This document shows positions 47,400 through 55,908 of a DNA stretch of 64,000 nt, one piece after another (the first letter of the stretch is position 1; the number at the start of each line of letters is the position of its first letter). The stretch is from Enoplolaimus lenunculus (lineage: Eukaryota > Nematoda > Enoplea > Enoplida > Thoracostomopsidae): the NCBI GenBank assembly GCA_030248215.1, contig JASANG010000866.1, positions 1 through 64,000 on the forward strand, written 5' to 3'. The notes under the pieces are model-generated. The model saw nothing but the letters and a program-made list of their open reading frames with translations. It had not been told where the DNA came from and made no database searches. Both the position numbers and the translations under genes were made by a program.

Positions 47400-48032
47400 T
47401 ATTGAGCGAAGCTCGAATACACGTAAGCAGTTAAGGTAATATGCAAATTAGTTGTTAGCTAACTATTCATTTATCGGTTTTGGGGAATTGTAAACAACTT
47501 ATTCAGATTTCTCGCACCCAAAAACCCATTATAGCTGAAATCAAATTGCTTGTAACCCGAATAATTTGTGAAATATTATAAAAATGCCTAATTTAGGATT
47601 ATCAATTATAACTTATACGCAAATTATCTAGCATCTAACGACTATATTATCGGTTTTAGAGGTTTGTAAACAATATATTCAAATTCATAGCACCTAAAAA
47701 CCCTTTAATGCTCAAATTAGATTGTTCGTAACTGTAGTAATTAATGAAATAATGTAGAAAGTCCTAATTTACGCTTAAATAATTATGCAAATTAGCCTGT
47801 AGCTAATAATCGGCTTAAAAATTTAAAACCCCAATGCGCGTTAACACTCCAGGATAATTGGTTTTCAAACAAAAAAAGTTTATTAAAATCGGGTTAGCCG
47901 TTCCTGAGATTCTTTTCAGATGGACAGACGGACAGACGGACGGACAGACATCCACCTTTCGACCCCAGAGTACAGAACATAAAACGCTTCTCGAAACTCC
48001 GAGCTTTGCTCGGAGTTTCGCTTCGCTCAATA
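47400..48032. mobile_element. Octamer-bearing element, second copy
   Basis: Bounded by TATTGAGCGAAGC at the left and GCTTCGCTCAATA at the right, a perfect inverted pair. It has about three internal units beginning ATGCAAAT or variants at about 47,442, 47,622 and 47,787, then TAATCGGCTTAAAAATTTAA, a GACGGACA tract and CATCCACCTTTCGACCCC. The copy at 9,483 has about five units. Confidence 0.8.
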
Positions 48033-48448
48033 CTTGGGACTCAAAATGGAGAAATCTGTTTTATTACTCCTATTTTTTCGGGCCACAACAGTATTCGTGT
48101 ATAGTTATATATAATTTGCTTTTAGTAGCCAACAAAACAAAATTCTGTTAGCTGAAAATACTTCGAATAATGTTTGACTTATCGCTTCAAACTTTGGGAA
48201 ACAAAAACAAGTCATTATTCAAAATATCGATTACTGTTACTTGATTGGCCAAAATCTATTTAAGAAGACATTTGCCATTTCTCGTACTCTCTATGAAAGT
48301 GTTTGTTTGTTGGATACTTGAAAACTTACACTTATAGAAAGGTTCAAGTAAACACCATTTCTGCAATTATTGCATGTGTTTTCAGGCAAAATTAGAAATT
48401 ATGCGTTAACCAAGAAATACACTGCATTAAAACAATCTTATAAAGATT

Positions 48449-48656
48449 GGACCATGTAAAGAACAGGGGTGGAACAGTATTATAAGCGTATTCCTACCCT
48501 GAGCTTAAGTCCAAGCCTAAGCCTAAGCATAATAATAAACATATTCCTTAACCTAAGCCTAAGCCTAAACCTAAGCCAAGCAAAAAATTAGTCTATAGCT
48601 TTAAGTTACTCTTTTCTAGTCCCAAAAAACGTTCCGCCCTGATCTTTACATGGGCC
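48449..48656 (+). mobile_element. Family B MITE
   Basis: GGACCATGTAAAGAACAGGG to CTGATCTTTACATGGGCC with two hexamer blocks and ATTAGTCTATAGCTTTAAG. Confidence 0.75.
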
Positions 48657-48711
48657 TAAAAATTTTAGGCAAAATAAGTTTATAAAGATTAATGAAATAA
48701 TTTAACCAACT

Positions 48712-48797
48712 TTATAAACTTATTTTGCCTTAAATACAACAAATTATTTTCAATCTTTATAAACTTATTTTGCTTTAAATACAACAAATTATTTTCA
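48712..48797. repeat. Tandem duplication of a TTTATAAACTTATTTTGC unit
   Basis: A roughly 46-base unit (ending ACAACAAATTATTTTCAAT) occurs twice. The inverse GCAAAATAAGTTTATAAAG lies just upstream at 48,671, making a hairpin. Confidence 0.7.
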
Positions 48798-49026
48798 ATT
48801 CCTCTATAGCGATAATATTGTTCGTAAACAAATCCGGGCTCAGCTAATTAAAAAATAGTTTCCAGCGGCGATCTCTGGCTATTTTTACAAATAAATATTC
48901 ATAGTTTATAAACCAAATTTAGCCAAATTAAGTGTTACCAATTTTAAAAACACGCAAAATTTTTACTTACGTGGTTCGACGTATTTTATCCACAAAAATG
49001 AACTTCTCTGTTAAACAGATTGCATC

Positions 49027-49180
49027 TTAGGATGGTGCTACACTTTTGATGGCGTCCTGCGCCGTCTGTCACCGTCTGGCGTCGTTCGTGACTATAGCTG
49101 CACAGAACAGCATATCACAATTTTTAAACAAAAATTTTTTTGACTCACAGCTCCGTATGACAAGTATAGCGCCACCCTAA
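49027..49180. mobile_element. Family G MITE
   Basis: TTAGGATGGTGCTACACTTT and ACAAGTATAGCGCCACCCTAA-type ends are inverted. Interior reads GCGCCGTCTGTCACCGTC, as in the receptor-intron copy. Confidence 0.65.
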
Positions 49181-49266
49181 CCGTAGCGCCACCCTAACCG
49201 TAGCGCCACTCTAACCGTAGCGCCACCCTAACCGTAGCGCCACCCTAACCGTAGCGCCACCCTAAC
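49167..49266 (+). repeat. 17-bp tandem array derived from a MITE end
   Basis: Six units of TAGCGCCACCCTAACCG start at 49,167, 49,184, 49,201, 49,218, 49,235 and 49,252. The first unit is the terminal sequence of the family G element just before it. Confidence 0.9.
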
Positions 49267-49902
49267 AGGCAAATCTGGCATATTTTTGATGACGATGTTT
49301 TTTAAAACCTACGGATAACACAGGTGTGTGAAAAACTAGAAAATTATACCATGATGCACGCAAGATCCTGCTTGCCCAACGTGAGTACACTTATATTACA
49401 AAAACGAAATATAATCAAAAAAATTTTGTAAGTAATATACCAAATACTAAATAATTAATGACACAGTGAAACCTGGGCGCAAATTCGAAGCTTTCAAACC
49501 AAAATCATGCATTATTAAAATTTTCACGGAATTTGTTTCATTTGCATATATTGGTTTTTGGTCACTATTAATATGCTTAATCAACCATCAGTTAAACTCT
49601 AAACCAATGAGAAGATATGTTTTTATTTCGTGAGACAAAATGGCATTAATATTGCTCAAAAATCACTCGGGTTCAGCTCAAGAGAGCGTTCGGTGGGGAT
49701 AGGTGATGTCTCCACAACATAGGGGGCCCTAGCCTGAAAAGGTGGTTGGGGGTCTAGACACCCATAATCCATGAACTAAAAATTATTTTGAGAAATCTGC
49801 TGTCTTGCACGGATACTTTAATCACTGCATGATACTAAGTTTTTATAACGGAATCGTTCTCGTTTGCCAGCAAGAGGTCAGAGGGTTGAACCGTCTGAAA
49901 AA
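49267..49902. other. Unassigned stretch
   Basis: AT-rich, no exon. A family J-like G-rich patch lies near 49,690-49,760. Confidence 0.35.
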
Positions 49903-50077
49903 ATTTGAACCCGTTTGAAAAGTATCAACCTCGGTAGTAAGCTCAGCAGCCCATAAAAAATTTTGGCCCCTCCTAGAAAGTTTTCAACCTTGCTTGTAAC
50001 TCACTGAAAAGCCCTTGAATGCCCCTCTGTAAAATTTCTAGCCCATCCCCCTAGCACAGTGAGCTGGCTACGGACCT
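49903..50077. mobile_element. Family J MITE
   Basis: Right end GAGCTGGCTACGGACC is clear; the left end is fuzzy. Shares TTTTCAACCTTGCTTGTAAC and CACTGAAAAGCCC with the copy at 43,412. A further partial copy follows to about 50,155. Confidence 0.6.
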
Positions 50078-50445
50078 AAACACAAGCATGCCGCTCCTGA
50101 CAAAATTTTTTAGCCCATCGCTCCCTGAAGGATAAACTGGCTACAGGGTTGAACGGGATCCGAATATACATTCTCTTTATATCAAACAACCCGTGCCAAA
50201 TTGAAAATCCGGCTACTGGCCTGTAACAGTCGTGTTTATACTTAATCGTTTGCATGTAAATAGGTCATCTGAAGTTCACAATATTTTTCATTGGTTGAAC
50301 AGTTCGAGCCTGTATCGCGCAATTTGAGCTTATATTCAAATGTGCCTTTTAGCCAATTTGCATTTGAAATCGTAAACATCGAAAATTCTGCTTTGTCTGT
50401 ACTTGGAAACTCTTAAAATCTTCAGACATAACAGGATGCGCAACC

Positions 50446-50602
50446 AGTCCCGTAGTCAGCGCACCTTGCTAGGGGGGGCAAAAAATTTTCAGGAAGGGCA
50501 TTCATGTGGTTTCATTGAGTTACAAAGATTAAAAATCTTCTAGAGGACCAAAACTTTCCAGGGGGGGTTGAACCCGTATGGCCGCCCTTGGCTACGGGTC
50601 CG
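50446..50602. mobile_element. Family J MITE, opposite orientation
   Basis: AGTCCCGTAGTCAGCGCACC and CTTGGCTACGGGTCC ends, with AAAAAATTTTCAGGAAGGGC and AAACTTTCCAGGGGGGG between. Confidence 0.6.
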
Positions 50603-50819
50603 TGCACAACTTGTACAGATTAAGTTACCTTCTCAGAATAAGCTTAACGAACTTACAAGCGGTGTTCAGTGTAAACAAAAACAAAGGTTGTTATTATTAA
50701 CATCGGGTTGAATTTCGCCGTAGTCGACATTTTTTACTATTCAAAGTTAAAATTAATAATTCGGATACCTGAACAAAGTGCTGCAAATGGTATTGGAACC
50801 GAAAAATGCCCCTTTGTAA

Positions 50820-50930
50820 ACTGTGGCTTAGGTTTATTTTTAGGTTGAGGAAAATGCTTACTTATGCCTTCCCCAGCTTTAGTCTTTACCTGAGCCTAAG
50901 CCTAAGCATAAGCTTAAGTTACAACTATAA
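50820..50930. repeat. Degenerate TTAGG/CCTAAG block
   Basis: GGCTTAGGTTTATTTTTAGG then GAGCCTAAGCCTAAGCATAA, opposite-strand units facing each other. Possibly a decayed family A or B element. Confidence 0.45.
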
Positions 50931-51014
50931 ATATGGGAAGAATGTACACGAGTCCAAAGATGTGAGACGCATTCGTTCCCCTGGCATTAGAATTGGGAGC
51001 AAGCAATGCATTCC

Positions 51015-51200
51015 GGCCAATGTACAGATCAGAGGCGGTCCGTTTTTACCTGACGCAGCTATGGAGTAAGCTTAAACTTTAGACTAATTTTTTGATTAGG
51101 CTTACGCTCAGGTTTAGGTATAGAGACTTATCGTCACGCTTAGGCTTTAGGTTTAGAAATATGCTTATACTACATTTACGGCGCTGATCTTTAGATTGCC
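51015..51200 (-). mobile_element. Family B MITE
   Basis: GGCCAATGTACAGATCAGAG, GGAGTAAGCTTAAACTTTAG and GGCGCTGATCTTTAGATTG mark both ends and the interior. Hexamer blocks are worn. Confidence 0.65.
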
Positions 51201-51479
51201 GTTTTCAATGTCAAACTACAAAATACTACAAAATCAATAAATTCAAAGAAGGAATAAAAGCATAAAATACCGATAGAAAGAAAGCAGTGACATATCAGAT
51301 AACGTTGATACTATATATTGAGTTGTAGAGCTTATGTAGTATAGTTATAGCAGTATGCCGTTTAATAAGCTAGTATCCTCTTGATAACCTGTGGTAATCA
51401 TGGATGGCGGAAAAGCTAAAGCCACAAAAACAAGCCGGTGTTGGGAGCGGCCGAAAAATTTTAACAGGAAAATACGGAG

Positions 51480-51559
51480 AACTTGAACACTTTTCTATTG
51501 GCTCAAAATTTTTTCAGGGGCAGAGCTCCCATCCTTTGGATCTGATTGGCTACGGGCCT
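51480..51559. mobile_element. Partial family J MITE
   Basis: CTCAAAATTTTTTCAGGGGC and GATTGGCTACGGGCC match the right part of other copies. Confidence 0.45.
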
Positions 51560-51741
51560 GCACAGCAATTCGGTGTACATTAAATTTTAATATGTTTAGA
51601 AAGATTTAGGCTCAGGTTTAGGTTGAAGACTCGTAAATGGTTTACGGTAGCCCAGTGCTGAGTCTGGGCCTTAACCTTGCTTTAAAACATGGAAAATGTG
51701 TATAAGCGAATTACAAAGAATAAAACTACTTTTGTAAAAAG

Positions 51742-52080
51742 GCATTGCGTCGAAAAATTGGAACAAAACCTACATTCCTTCAGCCTTTACAGGCAAAAAT
51801 TCGACCCCGAAAAATATTCTATGTAAAAGCTGACACTGACTTCAGTATTCATATCACATTAGGGTATAAACCACATAGCGAAATTGAATCATACCCGCTC
51901 CCACGGCCCCAATATGCCTGGCCCGCATTCCTACATAATGCCAAAATTGGTCTGGATTTATGTGAAAGTATAGAGAAAGAATTTTATCAATTATTAATTT
52001 GGTTTGCGTTACTATTGAATCTACGACAATTCGTCAAGCGACTACCAGTCGCTGAACAGTATCCTAAAGCCCATAAATAA
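51742..52080 (+). CDS. Unidentified exon-like ORF
   Basis: An open frame of 113 codons follows an AG at 51,740-51,741 and ends TAA at 52,080. There is no ATG near its start, so it would have to be a 3' exon; the polypyrimidine tract is weak. The peptide (ending in IEKEFYQLL, RQFVKRLPVAEQ) is mixed and protein-like with TDFSIHITLGYKPHSEIESY in the middle, but I recognise no family. A second frame is also open over the first part. No upstream exon was identified, so this may be chance or a gene fragment. Confidence 0.25.
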   Translation, partial: ALRRKIGTKPTFLQPLQAKIRPRKIFYVKADTDFSIHITLGYKPHSEIESYPLPRPQYAWPAFLHNAKIGLDLCESIEKEFYQLLIWFALLLNLRQFVKRLPVAEQYPKAHK

Positions 52081-52138
52081 TTCTAAGAATATTTTACTAA
52101 GCGTAATCATGAACCTGAGCAAAATCCTCAGCATTATG

Positions 52139-52227
52139 ACGGGCGACAAAGTGTCGAGTCGATGAAATGTCGGATTACAAGTTGTCGGACGCGAGTTCTC
52201 GGGCGATGAAGTGTCGTGATACCTACC
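52139..52227. repeat. GGCGA/TGTCG motif cluster
   Basis: Several alternating GGGCGACAAAGTGTCG, GATGAAATGTCGG and GTTGTCGG units. A related unit, GGGCGACAAATGG...CAATGTCGG, lies beside the family A MITE in both palindrome arms (4,051 and 16,150). Confidence 0.55.
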
Positions 52228-52929
52228 GTTATTAATATATACTACAAGAATTTTGTCGTTCGTGTTATAGTAGAATATTCTAAAAATTAGTTGCAGTTGA
52301 ACTGAATAAATTTTTGTCTATCTTCACAAATTCCTGGGCAGGATATCTAACCCTTTATCGCTCCGGCTGCATACGTCCCTGAGCCATGACAACATTATGG
52401 TATGTACAAGTTTAAATATGGCAACAACGTCACACACAATAATATCTGATATGAAAACAAATTAATCAAAAAAACCGTGCCTAACAAACTATATGAGGGT
52501 CCACATTTTGATCAGAGCCAGTTTTAAACTTAGTTACAACTGTCGGACGTAAAAATGGTCATATGGCGCAGAAGACCCAGGGCGTTCTGGCATTTCTGGC
52601 TAAAGCATTTATTTAAACACGTCAGAAAGCAGAAAAGATTAGAATCACTAGTACATTGTTATAACTGTTAACTTGTTGACTGAATTAGTCTATTTTAAGT
52701 CTATCTTAGCTCTGTGTATAATATTAACCAGCCCTCCTGTGCTGGACAAGGGGCTTCTTACTAAATTCACCGAGACCCCCCATGTGATTAACCAATGGCT
52801 TTTTGTGGCTCACAGAGTGCCGACACTGTATAACGAGACCCTGTGTTCGAGATATAGAATAATTCAAGCTTAGTTGAAAAAATTGCTCACTGTCTGCAGT
52901 AGATTAGCAACCACGAACCAAAGCATAAG
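52228..52929. other. Unassigned AT-rich stretch
   Basis: No repeat family or splice-supported exon recognised. Confidence 0.35.
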
Positions 52930-53075
52930 CGCTGCGCTATACTTACCGCCCGTCACCGGACGCCGCTGCGTGTTGCCACATGCTGCTATGCGTTGCTAAC
53001 GAAAATATAAGCCAAATCTATTTGGTGGTGTACGGTGGCGTGCGGCGACACGCGGCGAGCACAACGCAACCCTAA
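52930..53075. mobile_element. Family G MITE, third locus
   Basis: GCGCTATACTTACCGCCCGT at the left; GAGCACAACGCAACCCTAAG at the right. Interior GGACGCCGCTGCG and GGCGTGCGGCGACACG are near inverses. Confidence 0.55.
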
Positions 53076-53307
53076 GACAAAGCCATATGTGAAATCACCT
53101 ACCCGCAAGTTCATAGCCAGGAAACGACCAGAATCACTCACCCCCCCGCGAATAATTTCGCACTTCTCAAACCAGTTTATCCATGTTTGTAAATTATATG
53201 AAATCTTCGACTGTTCAGTTAAATTTGTTTAATCTCTTACTATTTTAGGTGTTTAATCTCTTACCATTTTAGGCTACTTAGGGATCTGCTAATACTATTA
53301 AAATAAT

Positions 53308-53619
53308 CAAGGATCGATGATCACTCTTTTACAACAGTGTGCAGCGCTGAAATATATGTTACACAAACTGTACCATCGGGCGTTGCGTTTTTGGCCGACC
53401 CTACTGATTTAGGGGGGTCGCTGTCACATGCAATAATCCTAAATAAAAGTATAAACGAAGCATTTTTGCTGTCGTAAACATGCAGTGCAAGGGTTCACGC
53501 AAGTTGTACCCCGTAAATAACGGGGGCAGGTCAAACGTCAACATGCGCTCGGTATATTCGTTTGTACACAGAATGTATCCAGTTGCATACTCTTGTTATA
53601 GAGCAATCATACACTCTTG
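53308..53619. mobile_element. Diverged family E MITE
   Basis: CAAGGATCGATGATCACTC at the left and CAATCATACACTCTTG at the right. GGCGTTGCGTTTTTGGCCGA and GTACACAGAATGTATCCAGT match the palindrome copy in order. Confidence 0.6.
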
Positions 53620-53740
53620 GAATATTCTAACCATAGCGTAAACCTGGTTAAAATGGGTTGTGTTTTAGGGTTTTCAGAAAACGAACGATAACAGTTCAAC
53701 TCCATTTACGTGCGTTATAACGATCACAAGTAATATATTT

Positions 53741-53955
53741 GGGCCAATGTTGCTTTAAAGGGCGTAACAGTATATATTGAGCGTGTTCCTAAGCCTAAGA
53801 CTAAGCGTTGCAAAAATGAGTTCCTAAGCCTAAGACTAAGCGTTGCAAAAATGAGTTCCTAAGCCTAAGCCTAAGCAAAGAAATGTAATCTAGAATCTAA
53901 ACCTACTCTTTTCTGGACCCGCCAGAAACCTGGTCGTCCCTTAAAAACACGAGCC
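53741..53955 (+). mobile_element. Family A MITE with tripled spacer-block unit
   Basis: GGGCCAATGTTGCTTTAAAG start. The unit CCTAAGACTAAGCGTTGC plus AAAAATGAGTTC occurs twice in a row before the last hexamer block, so the spacer-block module has been duplicated internally. Right end CTTAAAAACACGAGCC is worn. Confidence 0.75.
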
Positions 53956-54111
53956 GATATTTGTATAGCTGTCGAAAAAGTGACATAATTCATTAATTCA
54001 ACTAATGGATTTCGTTTAATTTGTCGCTATGTTGGGTGTATACGATATTAATAAATTGTTTATTTTTTGTGTGTTTATTTTTGTTTTCATATTTTGTTTT
54101 TGTGTTTTTAG

Positions 54112-54199
54112 CTTAATCCCTCAACGGATGTAGTGTCTTGCGGTCGTTTCAGTGGCGAACTGAACGATTTGGTGCGGGCCGAGCGCCGTAAAAACGATA
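54112..54199 (+). CDS. Exon-like fragment cut by a MITE
   Basis: After a long T-rich tract and AG at 54,110-54,111, an open frame reads DVVSCGRFSGELNDLVRAER and continues RKNDI to a TTAA where a piggyBac-like MITE begins. Codon use and base composition are unlike the flanking AT-rich DNA. The spacing Cys - x - Leu - charged - DI is faintly like GLG1 repeats (exon 5 ends in ALNDLVK), but this is weak. It could be an exon of a gene I cannot identify. Confidence 0.3.
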
Positions 54200-54467
54200 T
54201 TAACCCTTTCACTCATAGAGTATACTATGAGCAACTAAATACAATGTACCAGCAATACACACACTGTGAGCAGTGTTCAACATTTATAACATATATGCGC
54301 AGTACAAAATCTCCACAAGACGTGAGAGCCCCTCGGGCTCGAGGTGTCAAGCTCCTATAGCTCAGTGGTCATCGTAAACGCCTCCCACCCGTGAGACTGG
54401 GGTTCGAATCTTGCCTTGAAAATACATCTAATGTGAAATTGAAAATATTCATGTGAGAAAGGGTTAA
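54200..54467 (+). mobile_element. piggyBac-like MITE carrying a tRNA-like sequence (family H)
   Basis: A 260-base element lies between two TTAA copies and starts CCCTTTCACTCAT and ends ATGTGAGAAAGGG. TTAA target duplication with CCC-type inverted ends is the signature of piggyBac-group transposons. The right half holds a tRNA-like segment. No transposase. Confidence 0.75.
54351..54416 (+). tRNA. tRNA-like segment inside the piggyBac-like MITE
   Basis: GCTCCTATAGCTCAGTGGT gives a good A box, and GGGGTTCGAATCT a near-perfect B box. CTCCCAC resembles a loop with anticodon CCC (Gly). The D and acceptor stems do not pair well, so it is probably a tRNA relic. Confidence 0.45.
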
Positions 54468-55055
54468 AATACTTGGAATTAATTGCGTCTAATACACGAT
54501 TTGAAAACATTCAAAGATAGTTCAACAAGGCCGTTGTACAACAGCTGAACGTAGAGAATACCGAGAGGGGGGCGCTTTCCCCTTTGACCCACATATCATT
54601 ACGCCTCCGGATCTGACTGATATAACTACCAAAACATGTAAGCATTAAGTGAAACAAACCAGTTCATTGCATCAATATCAGGTACAAGGAAAGTCCAGTC
54701 TATCTTTTGAATATCCTTCATCCCTAAACTACTTTATGACCTCAAGCTGGTTTGTTAGAATCCACGTTTTAAATATCGTCTAATAGCACCGGTTTAGCTG
54801 GGGAGAGGTCTAGCCAGAATTTTAGTTCTGGCTCGGGTGGGTACATCATCAAATAATCATTAACTGCTAGGATACAAGTTTATTTAACATTCCGCTAAAG
54901 TCCTTGTATCCTGTCTCGCCATAAATTTCAGGAGTAGGTATATCCGGTGTTTTCCTCGGCTTGAATACGCGTCTATACCTATGCATTGTATAAAGATAAA
55001 TAATCAATACGGTTACTAAAATCAAACGCAGGAATATCACGTCTTGCCTTCGTTG

Positions 55056-55290
55056 GCCCATGTAAAGATCAGGGGCGGAACGTTTTTCTGTGGGACTAGA
55101 AATGAGTAAGCATAAAGGTTAGACTAATTTTTTTGCTTGGTTTAGGCTTAGCCTTAGGCTTAGGAATATGCTCATACATATGCTTAGCCTTAGGCTTAGG
55201 AATATGCTCATCGTTATGCTTACGTTTAGGCTTAGGCTTAATCTTAAGAATATGCTTATAATAGTGTTACGCCCCTGTTCTTCACACTGG
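55056..55290 (-). mobile_element. Family B MITE with three hexamer blocks
   Basis: GGCCCATGTAAAGATCAGGG to CCCTGTTCTTCACACTGG. Three TTAGGC blocks are separated by GGAATATGCTCAT spacers. Confidence 0.8.
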
Positions 55291-55415
55291 TTAATTCGTT
55301 TGAGAACATTGTGATTTTTGAGAGAGATGAGAAATATAGTAACAGGTGCAGGTATGACATAAACGCATCATTGTCGTTTATCAGGTTAATTACGACAAGA
55401 AGTGCTAATATACCA

Positions 55416-55540
55416 TTAACCCTTTCTCATATGAATATTTTCTATTTCCCCTGAGACCTACTTTTATGCTAGGATTCGAACTCCGGTGCCTGGAGTGGGA
55501 GGCGTATACCATTACCACTCAGCTATAGGAGCTAAATCTT
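55416..55540 (-). mobile_element. Truncated piggyBac-like MITE with tRNA-like part
   Basis: TTAACCCTTTCTCATATGAA starts the element in reverse. The minus-strand tRNA-like part (AGCTCCTATAGCTGAGTGGT, GAGTTCGAATCC) follows at 55,469-55,533. The other end is missing beyond the tRNA-like part. Confidence 0.65.
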
Positions 55541-55908
55541 CTGTTGACTTATGACTTGTTCAAGCCAAATAATCAATCTCAGTAGCCAACTTTAAATTCC
55601 TACTATTGACGAATTTCTGAGATTTTGAACAAAAACGTCAAGCACAACCCAAAGTCTAAACATAAGCAGAATCCTAAGCCATAGCTTTAACGTCAGTTTC
55701 CCAGCCTCGCAGTCTCCCAATGTCCCCTGTCTCTCATTGAAAAAGTCCTCTGTAATTAATAACTTGGGTCTAATAAATAATCAATCTGAGCCAAATCTTA
55801 ATTTTTACGCTTGAAGAATTTCTGATTTTTTATCAGAAAACGTCGACGAGCTACAGAGCTTAATTAGGTACATTAATTATTACCATTACCGTTATATCAG
55901 TGTAATAA
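55541..55908. other. Short unassigned stretch before the satellite
   Basis: AAGCCAAATAATCAATCT and AATAATCAATCTGAGCC, about 215 bases apart, suggest a small imperfect direct repeat. No gene. Confidence 0.35.

Noticed and set aside
54351-54416. Functional tRNA-Gly(CCC)
   Set aside because: Only the A and B boxes are good; the acceptor and D stems do not pair, and the sequence lies within a MITE.
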